A stretch of 64,000 nt of DNA from Domibacillus tundrae. GTDB taxonomy: Bacteria; Bacillota; Bacilli; Bacillales; Domibacillaceae. The DNA lies in NCBI RefSeq assembly GCF_000970675.1, contig NZ_LAJA01000014.1, positions 186,001 to 250,000 of the forward strand. The letters are read 5' to 3'. Shown here piece by piece: positions 8,382 to 17,418 of the stretch (position 1 is the stretch's first letter; every line of letters starts with the position of its first letter). A program made the translations under genes and the position numbers. The notes beneath the pieces were generated by a model that worked only from the letters and a program-made list of their open reading frames with translations, searched no databases and was not told where the DNA came from.

Positions 8382-9221
8382 ATGAAGCGAACAGCAGATT
8401 TCAGCAAGATGAAAGCAAAACAAGATAAAATCGCCATGATTACGGCTTACGATTACCCGTCAGCGAAGCAGGCAGAAGCAGGCGCTGCGGACCTCATTTT
8501 AGTCGGTGACTCCCTTGGCATGACAGTGCTTGGATATGAATCAACCGTTTATGTCACAACGGAAGATATGGTACACCATACAAAAGCGGTAAAACGAGGT
8601 GCACGTGATACATTTGTCGTCACGGATATGCCGTTTATGACGTATCACGTGAATAAAGAACAAACACTTAATACGGCTCGCATGCTCATACAGGGCGGGG
8701 GAGCGGACGCGGTAAAACTTGAAGGAGCAGGAGAAATCGTGGACCGTGTGCGTGAATTAACAGCTGCCGGCATACCGGTATGCGCCCATCTTGGCCTTAC
8801 CCCTCAGTCAGTTGGCGTTCTTGGTGGCTATAAAGTACAAGGGAAAACAGCCGAAGCGGCGCAGCGAATGCTAGAAGATGCAAAAGCAATGGAGCAGGCA
8901 GGGGCGTTTATGCTTGTTTTGGAATGTGTCCCGCACCAAGTCGCACAGTCAGTTGCCGCAGCACTTCAGATTCCAGTCATTGGAATCGGTGCGGGGGCCG
9001 AAACAGACGGTCAAGTGCTTGTCTACCATGACATTATGCGCTATGGCGTCGGCCGGACAGCGAAGTTTGTAAAAAGCTATGCAAATTTTGACCAAGACGG
9101 AATCAAAGCGGTTTCTTCTTATGTCACAGATGTGAAAACAGGCGCGTTTCCGGAAAAAGCGCACACATTCACAATGAACGAAGACGAATTGGACCGGCTG
9201 TATGGAGGCGTGCGTTCATGA
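8382..9221 (+). CDS. panB: 3-methyl-2-oxobutanoate hydroxymethyltransferase
   Basis: PanB transfers a hydroxymethyl group from methylenetetrahydrofolate to 2-oxoisovalerate, making ketopantoate for coenzyme A synthesis. The 279-residue protein has [10 protein letters not shown], the metal-binding LVGDSLGM loop, VKLEGA and PVIGIGAG, all family hallmarks. AAAGGAGGAA precedes the ATG. It ends in a 4-bp ATGA overlap with panC and is the first gene of panBCD. Confidence 0.97.
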   Translation: MKRTADFSKMKAKQDKIAMITAYDYPSAKQAEAGAADLILVGDSLGMTVLGYESTVYVTTEDMVHHTKAVKRGARDTFVVTDMPFMTYHVNKEQTLNTARMLIQGGGADAVKLEGAGEIVDRVRELTAAGIPVCAHLGLTPQSVGVLGGYKVQGKTAEAAQRMLEDAKAMEQAGAFMLVLECVPHQVAQSVAAALQIPVIGIGAGAETDGQVLVYHDIMRYGVGRTAKFVKSYANFDQDGIKAVSSYVTDVKTGAFPEKAHTFTMNEDELDRLYGGVRS

Positions 9222-10090
9222 ATATTATCCGGACGGTTGCGAGTTTAAAAAAAGAAGTCCGCTATTTTCAATTAGATAACCAATCAATCGGTTTCGTACC
9301 GACGATGGGTTTTTTGCATGAAGGGCATGTAACACTCGCCCGCAAGGCACGCAAGGAAAACGATGTTGTGATTATGTCTATTTTCGTTAATCCACTTCAA
9401 TTTGGGCCAAATGAAGATTTTGAACGTTATCCGAGGGATGAAGCGCGGGATACAGCGCTAGCTGAAGAAGCAGGCGTTGATATTTTGTTTTTGCCGTCTG
9501 TTGAAGAAATGTATCCGGATGAGCCGTCGGTGACGCTGACGGTCCATAAACGAACAAACGCCCTATGCGGCTTAGCGCGCGTTGGTCATTTTGATGGTGT
9601 GGCTACCGTGGTTATGAAATTATTTCATTTAACAGAAGCGGACCGGGCATATTTCGGCAAAAAAGATGCGCAGCAGCTTGCTGTTATTCACGGACTTGTA
9701 GACTCGTTAAACGTGCCGATCGAAATTGTGGACGTTGACACTGTAAGAGAGCCGGATGGACTGGCAAAAAGTTCACGCAACGTGTATTTGCTGCCGGAAG
9801 AGCGGGAAAAAGCGCCGGCGATTTACAAAGCGCTTCAGCTCGTGGCAGAGTCCATTGAAGCAGGTGAAACAAATATCGCCCATTTAAAGCAAAAAGCACG
9901 CCGCGTTTTGGAAGAGCAAACCGGTGCGGAAATTGATTATATGGAGATTTTGTCGTATCCGGAATTAGAGTCCCTAGATTCAGTTAGTGGCACGATTATC
10001 GCGGCCGCTGCTGTCAAATATAAAAATGCCAGATTAATTGATAATCTGATTTTACCGATGAAAGGAAGTGCACCATGTTTCGCACAATGA
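9218..10090 (+). CDS. panC: Pantoate--beta-alanine ligase
   Basis: PanC condenses pantoate and beta-alanine to pantothenate with ATP. The 290-residue protein has [10 protein letters not shown] containing the nucleotide-binding HxGH, the FVNPLQF and FGKKDAQQ blocks and the KMSKS-like loop LAKSSRN near residue 185. Overlaps with panB (4 bp) and panD (16 bp) indicate a coupled operon. Confidence 0.97.
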   Translation: MNIIRTVASLKKEVRYFQLDNQSIGFVPTMGFLHEGHVTLARKARKENDVVIMSIFVNPLQFGPNEDFERYPRDEARDTALAEEAGVDILFLPSVEEMYPDEPSVTLTVHKRTNALCGLARVGHFDGVATVVMKLFHLTEADRAYFGKKDAQQLAVIHGLVDSLNVPIEIVDVDTVREPDGLAKSSRNVYLLPEEREKAPAIYKALQLVAESIEAGETNIAHLKQKARRVLEEQTGAEIDYMEILSYPELESLDSVSGTIIAAAAVKYKNARLIDNLILPMKGSAPCFAQ

Positions 10091-10458
10091 TGAACGGGAA
10101 AATTCACCGTGCAACGGTGACAGAAGCCAACTTAAATTACGTCGGCAGTATTACTATTGATGAAGATTTGCTCGATGCAGCCGGCATGATGCCAAATGAA
10201 AAAGTGCAAATTGTTAATAACAACAACGGTGCGCGTCTCGAGACATATATTATCCCAGGCGAACGCGGCAGCGGCGTCATCTGTTTGAACGGAGCCGCCG
10301 CGCGTCTCGTTCAGCCAGGCGATACGGTGATTGTTATTTCATACGTTTTAGTGGCGGAGGAAAACGTAAAAAACCATAAGCCGAAAGTACTGATCATGGA
10401 TGAACAAAACCGCATTGCCGATCTCTTGCATCAAGAACCGGCCGCAACCATTATGTAA
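10075..10458 (+). CDS. panD: Aspartate 1-decarboxylase proenzyme
   Basis: PanD decarboxylates aspartate to beta-alanine, the partner of pantoate. The 127-residue proenzyme self-cleaves between Gly24 and Ser25 in YVGSITID to create the pyruvoyl group; both residues and Lys9 are present. AAAGGAAGTG lies upstream of ATG 10075, inside the panC end. It is the last gene of the operon, with a terminator straight after it. Confidence 0.96.
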   Translation: MFRTMMNGKIHRATVTEANLNYVGSITIDEDLLDAAGMMPNEKVQIVNNNNGARLETYIIPGERGSGVICLNGAAARLVQPGDTVIVISYVLVAEENVKNHKPKVLIMDEQNRIADLLHQEPAATIM

Positions 10459-10462
10459 ATTT

Positions 10463-10493
10463 AAAGCCGCTGTTTAGGCAGCGGTCTTTTTTT
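10463..10493 (+). terminator. Intrinsic terminator after panBCD
   Basis: CCGCTG (10467-10472) pairs with CAGCGG (10479-10484), followed by a seven-T stretch. It follows the panD stop by 4 bp. Confidence 0.88.
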
Positions 10494-10511
10494 GCGCATT
10501 TTTCCAGCTCT

Positions 10512-10680
10512 AGGTGCCCTCGAGGCCCATAGGTTCTGGGTTACAAAAGCGTTGCGGCAGATGCCGCGTTCGTTCTTAGCTTTTGTTCCATTTACCTTAC
10601 CCAGCGCCAAGCCCTTCTGGAGGCAAAAAAACGCCTCCGCCAGTGCTTTTCTTATGCTTGTCGCCGATAAGCGGGCACCT
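10512..10680. repeat. Intergenic repeat element, long copy, with AGGTGCC/GGCACCT ends
   Basis: This 169-bp element between panD and dinG starts with AGGTGCC and ends with GGCACCT. Its right half is an inverted copy of 2184-2282. It holds an inner hairpin GGAGGC/GCCTCC around a T-rich loop. No sensible protein is encoded. Inverted ends, intergenic position and internal length variation resemble a small non-autonomous element or a structured RNA family. Confidence 0.75.
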
Positions 10681-10733
10681 TTCGCTATTCTTGTGGTAAA
10701 CTGATAAAGAATTTACTTAAAGGTGTGTTTGCC

Positions 10734-13538
10734 GTGATCAATGACGTACGATTTACAGTGGCAGATTTTGAAACGACCGGCCACTCTCATGCAAGCGGCG
10801 GCCGTATTATGCAGGCAGCTTTTGTTACCATTGAAGAAGGCCGAATTCAAGGCCAATACAATACATATTTAAATCCGGATGCGCCGATCCCGCCATTTAT
10901 ACAAGAATTAACCGGGATTGATGAAAAAACGGTCCAACAGGCACCATTTTTTAAGGACGAAGCCGGGCAGTTTCTGAAATGGCTTGCAGATTCGGTTTTT
11001 GTGGCTCATAACGTGTCTTTTGACTTAACGTTTTTAAATGGTGAACTGGAAGCGTCCGGACATCCGCCGTTTACCGGTCTTTTTATCGATACGGTGGAAC
11101 TCGCGAAAATTGTTTTGCCAGCTTCAGACAGTTATAAGCTGGGCGATTTGTCTGATCAATTTGGACTGAGCCATAGGCAAAAGCACCGGGCGGACAGTGA
11201 TGCATACGCAACAGCAGAACTGTTTATTCAATTGGTAGAACGTCTGGAAGCACTTCCCCTGGTGACGATTGAACAATTATTAAAGCTGTCATCTGGTTTG
11301 AAAAGCGATATTCATATGCTGCTGTCCCGTATTGCGGCGGAGAAAAAAAAACGCGTGGAAATGTTATCGGATCAGTGGACTGTTTATCGTGGGCTTGCAC
11401 TTCGAACAAAAAAACAGCCGGAAAAACGGACAGCAGACAGGTCGATTTCATTTCCGGAAAAGGAAGAAGAAAAATGGGTGCTGCTTTCCGGTGTGCCTGG
11501 AATGGAGCGCCGGCACGGGCAAATGCAGATGATGAATGCAGTGCAGCGCTTTTTTGAAAAAGGGCAGCATACTGTCATTGAAGCAGGTACCGGGACGGGC
11601 AAGTCACTTGCCTATTTGCTGCCGGCTATTTATGAAAGCCAGCGAAGCGGCCGGCCGGTCGTTGTTTCAACGTATACCGTCCTTTTGCAGCACCAGCTGC
11701 TGGAGCGGGAGCTTACGAAGCTGCAGATGATGCTGCCGTTTGATGTAAAAGCAGCAGTATTAAAAGGAAAGCGCCACTATTTAGACTTATCCCGCTTTGT
11801 CCGGTCGCTTCGGGAAAAAGAACGAAATTACGACCGGACGATGACGAAAATGCAAATGCTTGTCTGGCTGCTCGAAACAGAAACTGGTGACGGCGATGAG
11901 TTGAATCTGTCGTCAGGCGGGGCATTGTTTTGGAAAGAAGTGTGCCAGGCAGACGATTACATGAACAAAGCAAAACAAGCGTGGCGCAAGCATGATTTTG
12001 CCCGATACGCAAAAGAAGTGGCAGCAAGTGCCGACATTATTGTCACAAATCATTCGTTTTTAATTGCCGATATGAAAGCGGAAAAACCGCTTCTTCTGCC
12101 AGAGAGCTATATCATTATTGATGAAGCACACCGGTTTGAAAAAGCAGCGAGAGAGCGTCTTGGGCAGGAATTGTCGCTCGCACATCTGAAATTTTTGCTC
12201 GGAAAAATGGGTTCGGCGGAAGACCGGCGTCTTCTGTATCATCTGAACCGGATCGAATCAAAGCGTCTCGCTGAACGGCCGTCGGAGAAAGTGATGGCAG
12301 CCACTGCCGCTGTTTTAACAGAAGCGGAAGAATGGTTTGGCGTATTATCCGCTTTTTTTGAACGGCAAACGTCTCGAATGAGCCATTCTAAGCGCCAGCA
12401 GGCTATTACAGAAGAAAGCCGAAACACTGCCGGCTGGCAGCAAATCGAATATGGCGCTGAACGATTATACAATTTGCTGTCACGTTTAATAGAAGCCGTG
12501 TCGGAGAAAATAACGCCTATTACGGATATCCGCAAGCAGCTGTCTGCTCGAGATGAATTGTATGTAGACGATATGCTTTTATTTTTAAAGAGGTGCCGGG
12601 GGTGGAATGAGCGGCTGTTTGAACTCATTTTTCGCCCCGATGAGGAAGAAGTCATTTGGATGGAAGGGGACGTCCGGTCGCTGGCAAATACATTGACGAT
12701 ACGGACGCAGCCGGTTCAGCCTGGTTCACTCATTCAAGATTACTTGCTTGAACGGCATCACGTGCTGTTTACGTCGGCGACACTGACAGTTGAACAGTCT
12801 TTCCGCTTTTTTGCAGGCGAAATGGGATTGACGCCGCATCAGTACAGTGAATATGTTATCCCGTCGCCATTTGATTATGCGAACCATTGCCGAATCGTTA
12901 TTCCGAATGATGTACCAGAAGTGAAAGAAACAGACAATGGCTCATACGCGCAGGCGGTCGCAGATTATATTATTGCAGCAGCAGAAACAGCAGGCGGTCG
13001 TATGCTCGTCTTATTTACATCGTTTGATATTTTGAAAAAAACACATGATTTTATTCGCGAAACAGAACTTCTGGCTGAATACGCCATTATTGCACAGGGC
13101 ATTACGAATGGCAGCGTCGCCCGGCTGGCGAAAAATTTTCGGCAATATGACAAAGCGATCTTGCTCGGTACAGGCGCGCTTTGGGAAGGAATCGATATTC
13201 CGGGCGAAGATTTATCGGTTTTGTTTATCGTCCGGCTGCCGTTTGCGCCGCCAGATGATCCGTTTATCGCCGCGAGGAGCGGGCAGCTGAAAAAAGAAGG
13301 AGAAAATCCATTTTCCGCTTATTCGCTGCCACAAGCGATTATTCGTTTTCGTCAAGGCTTTGGCCGGTTAATCCGCACAGAGTCGGACCGGGGGGTGGCG
13401 ATCCTCTTCGACCGCCGCGTGCTGTCAAGCCGGTACGGAAAAGCGTTTCTCGAATCGATTCCAGACGTACCGGTGAAAGAACTGGATATTGCCGGTACGA
13501 TGGAGCTCATAGAAAAGTGGCTGCCCAGGGAAAAATAG
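10734..13538 (+). CDS. dinG: DinG-family ATP-dependent helicase with N-terminal exonuclease domain
   Basis: This protein of about 934 residues joins a DEDD-type 3'-5' exonuclease (residues 1-170; DFETTGH, HNVSFDLTF, HRADSDA) to an XPD/DinG-type superfamily 2 helicase. Walker A is GTGTGKSLAY near residue 290, the DEAH box is IIDEAHRF, and the late motifs are LFTSFDILKK and QGFGRLIRT. The four iron-sulphur cysteines of Escherichia coli DinG are not evident, as in other Firmicute DinG proteins. AAAGGTGTG fits the GTG at 10734; a GTG at 10725 lies inside that site. A role in DNA repair or replication is inferred. Confidence 0.93.
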   Translation: MINDVRFTVADFETTGHSHASGGRIMQAAFVTIEEGRIQGQYNTYLNPDAPIPPFIQELTGIDEKTVQQAPFFKDEAGQFLKWLADSVFVAHNVSFDLTFLNGELEASGHPPFTGLFIDTVELAKIVLPASDSYKLGDLSDQFGLSHRQKHRADSDAYATAELFIQLVERLEALPLVTIEQLLKLSSGLKSDIHMLLSRIAAEKKKRVEMLSDQWTVYRGLALRTKKQPEKRTADRSISFPEKEEEKWVLLSGVPGMERRHGQMQMMNAVQRFFEKGQHTVIEAGTGTGKSLAYLLPAIYESQRSGRPVVVSTYTVLLQHQLLERELTKLQMMLPFDVKAAVLKGKRHYLDLSRFVRSLREKERNYDRTMTKMQMLVWLLETETGDGDELNLSSGGALFWKEVCQADDYMNKAKQAWRKHDFARYAKEVAASADIIVTNHSFLIADMKAEKPLLLPESYIIIDEAHRFEKAARERLGQELSLAHLKFLLGKMGSAEDRRLLYHLNRIESKRLAERPSEKVMAATAAVLTEAEEWFGVLSAFFERQTSRMSHSKRQQAITEESRNTAGWQQIEYGAERLYNLLSRLIEAVSEKITPITDIRKQLSARDELYVDDMLLFLKRCRGWNERLFELIFRPDEEEVIWMEGDVRSLANTLTIRTQPVQPGSLIQDYLLERHHVLFTSATLTVEQSFRFFAGEMGLTPHQYSEYVIPSPFDYANHCRIVIPNDVPEVKETDNGSYAQAVADYIIAAAETAGGRMLVLFTSFDILKKTHDFIRETELLAEYAIIAQGITNGSVARLAKNFRQYDKAILLGTGALWEGIDIPGEDLSVLFIVRLPFAPPDDPFIAARSGQLKKEGENPFSAYSLPQAIIRFRQGFGRLIRTESDRGVAILFDRRVLSSRYGKAFLESIPDVPVKELDIAGTMELIEKWLPREK

Positions 13539-13569
13539 TTGCATGAGGTACGGCCATTCCTGCTATAAT
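13539..13569 (+). promoter_or_regulatory. Probable sigma-A promoter for ypmA-ypmB-aspB
   Basis: TTGCAT at 13539-13544 and TATAAT at 13564-13569 are separated by 19 bp, slightly long. It starts one base after the dinG stop codon. Confidence 0.5.
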
Positions 13570-13590
13570 TTGAGCCAGGAGGGATTTTTT

Positions 13591-13761
13591 ATGGAGTCAA
13601 AAATTGAAGTGCTCTCAACCGTGAAAGTTGAAAATAACGGTGACTTGTATAAACTTGTTGATACACTGAATCGGACGCTTAAGCGGGAAAATTTAATGTT
13701 TGGTCTTGCGCTTGATGCCGATGATCAGACAAAAGCAGTTTTTACAATTTATCGAACGTAA
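13591..13761 (+). CDS. ypmA: Small conserved protein YpmA (DUF4264)
   Basis: A 56-residue conserved protein of unknown function ending in KAVFTIYRT, matching the compact YpmA family seen between dinG and ypmB in Bacillus. AGGAGGG at 13577-13583 marks ATG 13591 as the start; the upstream part of the open frame has no support. It has no membrane segment. Confidence 0.85.
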   Translation: MESKIEVLSTVKVENNGDLYKLVDTLNRTLKRENLMFGLALDADDQTKAVFTIYRT

Positions 13762-13775
13762 AGAACGTGGTGAAT

Positions 13776-14264
13776 ATGCGAACAAACTTTAAAAAATGGT
13801 TATTAATAATCGGAATTTCGTTGTTTCTCATTGCGATAATTGTATCTATCCTGTATAATAATGCACAAAAACCGTATGAAAAAGCAAAAGAGACTGCTTT
13901 GACACAGCTTCAGGAAAAAGCTGCTCTTTCGCAAATCGACGATGTGTATCTTTATAACAGCACAACGGCGTATTATACGGGAACGGGGCAGGACGAAAGC
14001 GGACAGGATGTTGCGGTTTGGCTGGCACAGGATGGCAAGTCCGAACCGATCGTCCGCCCGCTGGGTGATGGTGTGACGGAGAAAGAAGCACGTGCTCTCT
14101 TCAAGGAGGAAGCGGGCAATGCGGATATTTTATCGCTTACGCTTGGCATGGAAGGCAAAACCCCTGTTTGGCTGTTTACATTTAAAAATGACAATGGCCG
14201 CTTGAATTATTATTATTTAACGTTTTCAGACGGAACATGGTGGAAAAAGGTTGAAAACATTTAA
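13776..14264 (+). CDS. ypmB: YpmB-like membrane-anchored PepSY-type protein
   Basis: A protein of about 162 residues with one N-terminal membrane helix (about 8-28) and an extracytoplasmic part containing two PepSY-like repeats, of which the second ends NNGRLNYYYLTFSDGTWW. Function is unknown; a cell-wall-facing role is inferred from topology. The start is uncertain: GTG 13767 and ATG 13776 are both in frame. It lies between ypmA and aspB as in Bacillus subtilis. Confidence 0.8.
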   Translation: MRTNFKKWLLIIGISLFLIAIIVSILYNNAQKPYEKAKETALTQLQEKAALSQIDDVYLYNSTTAYYTGTGQDESGQDVAVWLAQDGKSEPIVRPLGDGVTEKEARALFKEEAGNADILSLTLGMEGKTPVWLFTFKNDNGRLNYYYLTFSDGTWWKKVENI

Positions 14265-14283
14265 CAGAATGGAGAATGGATTC

Positions 14284-15477
14284 ATGGACGTACAATTAGC
14301 AGAACGCGTAAAAGCATTAACCCCATCAACAACGCTTGCGATTACCGCAAAAGCGAAAGAAATGAAAGTACAAGGCATTGATGTCATTGGGCTTGGCGCT
14401 GGTGAGCCGGATTTTAATACACCGGACCATATTATTGAAGCGGCGTATGAATCATTAAAAGATGGCCAAACGAAATATACACCGGCCGGAGGGCTCGCCG
14501 AACTGAAAAACGCGGTCATCGATAAATTCAAGCAGGATCAGGGCATTACATATAAACCGAACGAAATCATTGTGACAACAGGCGCAAAACACGCGCTTTA
14601 TAACTTATTTCAAGTGATTTTAAACGATGGCGACGAAGTCATCATCCCGACACCCTATTGGGTCAGTTATCCGGAGCAAGTGAAGCTTGCGGACGGTGTA
14701 CCTGTTTATGTAGACGGCAAAGAATCCAATGACTTTAAAATTACACCGGAACAGCTTGAAGCAGCGATTACGAACAATACAAAAGCGGTTATCATTAACT
14801 CACCGTCGAATCCGACCGGTATGCTGTACTCAGCTGACGAGCTAAAAGCGCTTGGCGAAGTGGCCATCCGTCACAACATTTGGATCGTCTCCGATGAAAT
14901 TTACGAAAAATTAGTGTACGGGGACAACAAACACGTGTCTATTGCCGAATTGTCTCCCGAATTAAAAGAACAGACGATCATCATTAACGGTGTTTCAAAA
15001 TCCCATTCGATGACTGGCTGGCGGATCGGGTATGCCGCTGGAAACGCACAGGTGATTAAAGCCATGACAGATCTTGCAAGCCATTCAACGTCTAATCCGA
15101 CATCGACTGCTCAATACGGCGCCATTGCCGCTTACACAGGCACACAGCAGCCGGTAGAAGAGATGAAAAAAGCATTTGAAGAACGCTTGAACATCATTCA
15201 TGCAAAATTAACGGAAATCCCAGGAGTTACGTGTTTAAAACCACAAGGTGCGTTTTACTTGTACCCGAACGTAACAAAAGCAGCAGAATTAACAGGTCAT
15301 GCCAATGTGGATGGCTTTGTGACGGCGCTCCTTGAAGAAGCAAACGTTGCAGTTGTGCCGGGGAGTGGTTTTGGCACGCCTCCAAACATCCGCTTATCAT
15401 ATGCAACGTCGCTTGAACTGCTTGAAAAAGCAGTTGACCGTATTGCGGATTATGTAAAAACAAACCAAAAAGGGTAA
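14284..15477 (+). CDS. aspB: Aspartate aminotransferase, PLP class I
   Basis: AspB interconverts aspartate and oxaloacetate with 2-oxoglutarate/glutamate. The 397-residue fold-type I enzyme has LTPSTTLAITAKAKE at the N terminus, GAGEPDF, the SPSNPTG loop, VSDEIYEKL and the PLP-binding lysine in VSKSHSMTGWR, plus the C-terminal arginine in NIRLSYA. GGAG at 14271-14274 selects ATG 14284. The asparaginyl-tRNA synthetase gene that usually follows in Bacillus subtilis is absent. Confidence 0.96.
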   Translation: MDVQLAERVKALTPSTTLAITAKAKEMKVQGIDVIGLGAGEPDFNTPDHIIEAAYESLKDGQTKYTPAGGLAELKNAVIDKFKQDQGITYKPNEIIVTTGAKHALYNLFQVILNDGDEVIIPTPYWVSYPEQVKLADGVPVYVDGKESNDFKITPEQLEAAITNNTKAVIINSPSNPTGMLYSADELKALGEVAIRHNIWIVSDEIYEKLVYGDNKHVSIAELSPELKEQTIIINGVSKSHSMTGWRIGYAAGNAQVIKAMTDLASHSTSNPTSTAQYGAIAAYTGTQQPVEEMKKAFEERLNIIHAKLTEIPGVTCLKPQGAFYLYPNVTKAAELTGHANVDGFVTALLEEANVAVVPGSGFGTPPNIRLSYATSLELLEKAVDRIADYVKTNQKG

Positions 15478-15485
15478 TAATGATT

Positions 15486-15521
15486 AGAAAAGCAGTCCAT
15501 TCGGGCGGCTTTTCTTTTTTT
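15486..15521 (+). terminator. Intrinsic terminator after aspB
   Basis: AGAAAAGC (15486-15493) pairs with GCTTTTCT (15508-15515) and is followed by more T. It lies six bases after the aspB stop. Confidence 0.85.
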
Positions 15522-15572
15522 CCTGGTCCTAGTATAATATGAAGCATTGCGAAGGTTCGAGGTGGAATGGAA

Positions 15573-16259
15573 ATGAAAGAAAAAGAAATGATGATTCGCT
15601 GGATGGAGCAAGGAGCCACAAGCGTACCGAACGTGCTGCTTGAAAACTACAAGCGGCTGTCTTTAAATGAGCAGGAAATGATGGTTCTTCTGCACATTTA
15701 CTCCTATTCACAAAAAGGGATCACCTTCCCGAGTTTTGAAGAGCTGTCGAACCGGATGTCGATGTCTGCTTCTGACTGCGCGGGATGTGTGAAAAAGCTG
15801 ATTCAAAAACAAGTAGTTGCGATTGTAGAGGGAAGTCAGACCGGCTATGAATTTTATTCGTTTGAGCCGCTTTGGAACAAGCTTGTCTCCCTATTTGAAT
15901 CAGAAGCAAGAGGCCTGTCTGTTCAGCAGGCAATGGTAGAAGAAAAAGACTTATACAGTTTGTTTGAAGAAGAATTTGGCCGGCCTCTTTCCTCCATTGA
16001 ATGTGAAACGCTTGCGCTTTGGATTGACCAGGACGGCCATGAACCGCCTGTGATTAAAGCAGCTCTTCGGGAAGCGGTATTGTCCATGAAGCTGAATTTC
16101 CGCTATATGGACCGCATTTTATTTGAATGGAAAAAGCAAGGCATTAAAACGGTAGAGCAGGCGCGAGAACAAGGGAAAAAGTTTCGTAAGCCGGCTGGAG
16201 CCGAGCAGGTATCACGCTCGGAACATGCGGTGCCGTTTTACAATTGGCTGGAACAATAA
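15573..16259 (+). CDS. dnaD: DNA replication initiation protein DnaD
   Basis: DnaD acts with DnaA, DnaB and DnaI to load the replicative helicase. The 228-residue protein has the N-terminal winged-helix domain (DDBH1, to about residue 100) and the C-terminal DDBH2 helical domain (about 130-195) with IDQDGHEPPVIKAALREAV and the YMDRIL motif. GAGGTGG at 15559-15565 is correctly spaced for ATG 15573; an ATG at 15567 is too close. A TATAAT at 15533-15538 may be its own -10. Confidence 0.93.
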   Translation: MKEKEMMIRWMEQGATSVPNVLLENYKRLSLNEQEMMVLLHIYSYSQKGITFPSFEELSNRMSMSASDCAGCVKKLIQKQVVAIVEGSQTGYEFYSFEPLWNKLVSLFESEARGLSVQQAMVEEKDLYSLFEEEFGRPLSSIECETLALWIDQDGHEPPVIKAALREAVLSMKLNFRYMDRILFEWKKQGIKTVEQAREQGKKFRKPAGAEQVSRSEHAVPFYNWLEQ

Positions 16260-16271
16260 GGAGAAAACAAG

Positions 16272-16931
16272 ATGCTGAATAAAACTGACATTCGCCGCTG
16301 TCTGGATACGTTTGCGGAAATGTTTCCAGGAGCGCACTGCGAATTAAATCATAACAATCCCTTTGAGCTTGTTATTGCAGTGGCGCTGTCTGCGCAATGC
16401 ACGGATGCGCTCGTCAATAAAGTGACGAAAGGGCTGTTCCAAAAGTATAAAACACCGGAGGACTATTTGTCGGTTCCGCTGGAGGAACTTGAGCAGGATA
16501 TCCGCTCGATCGGCTTATACCGGAACAAAGCGAAAAATATTCAGAAGATGTCGCGGATGCTCATTGAAGAGCTCGACGGTGTTGTACCCGAAACGCAGGA
16601 TGAACTTGAGAAGCTGCCAGGTGTCGGCCGTAAAACAGCGAATGTCGTCGCGTCTGTCGCATTTGGCGTTCCGGCAATTGCCGTGGATACGCATGTTGAA
16701 CGGATTTCGAAGCGGCTGGGTTTTTGCCGCTGGAAAGACAATGTGACAGAAGTCGAAAAAACGTTAATGCGCAAAATCCCAAAAGAGGAATGGTCGGATA
16801 CGCATCACCGGATGATTTTTTTTGGTCGGTATCACTGCAAAGCACAGTCGCCGAACTGCCCCGAATGCCCGCTGCTTGATTTGTGTCGGGAAGGGAAAAA
16901 AAGAATGAAGCTCGGTGGTGTCCGTAAATGA
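16272..16931 (+). CDS. nth: Endonuclease III
   Basis: Nth is a DNA glycosylase/AP lyase removing oxidised pyrimidines. The 219-residue protein has the helix-hairpin-helix LPGVGRKTANVV with the catalytic lysine, the catalytic aspartate in VDTHVERISKRLG and the C-terminal iron-sulphur loop with four cysteines (C-x6-C-x2-C-x5-C). It follows dnaD by 12 bp and overlaps ypoC by 4 bp, the conserved dnaD-nth-ypoC set. Confidence 0.97.
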   Translation: MLNKTDIRRCLDTFAEMFPGAHCELNHNNPFELVIAVALSAQCTDALVNKVTKGLFQKYKTPEDYLSVPLEELEQDIRSIGLYRNKAKNIQKMSRMLIEELDGVVPETQDELEKLPGVGRKTANVVASVAFGVPAIAVDTHVERISKRLGFCRWKDNVTEVEKTLMRKIPKEEWSDTHHRMIFFGRYHCKAQSPNCPECPLLDLCREGKKRMKLGGVRK

Positions 16932-17392
16932 ATGTATTGATTCCAAAAGAGCTTCGTTATTTTTCGGATGAAACACATGTGGAAATGCCGGACTCAGTCT
17001 GTTTTTATCCATATTTTTTGTACGAGCTGAGCGGTGACAAACCGTGGGAATGGGAAAAAAGCGGGCTGCCGTTGCTGCAGTCCGCATGGGACGAAATGGA
17101 GACGGCGCTTGATGAAAAACAACGTGCCCGCAGCAAAGATGTGAAAAGAGAAGTCGATGCGCTATTGGCGATGTTTTTTATGGCATTGTTTTGGGTGAAC
17201 GGACAGCCGTCAGCGCCAGTGTTATGGAAAGAAAAAGAAGCGGATTTCGCCGTAAAGCCAATTAATTTTCGTGAGCGATTTACGTACATCGACAGCCGGC
17301 CGTATACATATATGGCTTACCGGCAGTTAATTGAGCTGATGACTGAACTGAAAAAAGCCGCCGCAGTTTATGCAATACGAAAACCCCGATGA
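16928..17392 (+). CDS. ypoC: YpoC family protein
   Basis: A 154-residue cytosolic protein of unknown function in the ypoC position, coupled to nth by an ATGA overlap. The C-terminal region INFRERFTYIDSRPYTYMAYRQL is typical of this small family. Its stop codon lies in the terminator stem shared with the convergent ponA. Confidence 0.8.
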   Translation: MNVLIPKELRYFSDETHVEMPDSVCFYPYFLYELSGDKPWEWEKSGLPLLQSAWDEMETALDEKQRARSKDVKREVDALLAMFFMALFWVNGQPSAPVLWKEKEADFAVKPINFRERFTYIDSRPYTYMAYRQLIELMTELKKAAAVYAIRKPR

Positions 17393-17418
17393 AATCATTC
17401 ATCGGGGTTTTCATTTTT
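17380..17418. terminator. Bidirectional terminator between ypoC and ponA
   Basis: AAAACCCCGATGAA (17380-17393) pairs with TTCATCGGGGTTTT (17398-17411), a 14-bp perfect stem with A and T flanks that serves both convergent genes. Confidence 0.92.

Noticed and set aside
15227-15711. Leftward reading frames across the end of aspB and start of dnaD
   Set aside because: They cross a terminator and two well-supported genes on the other strand and have no ribosome site.
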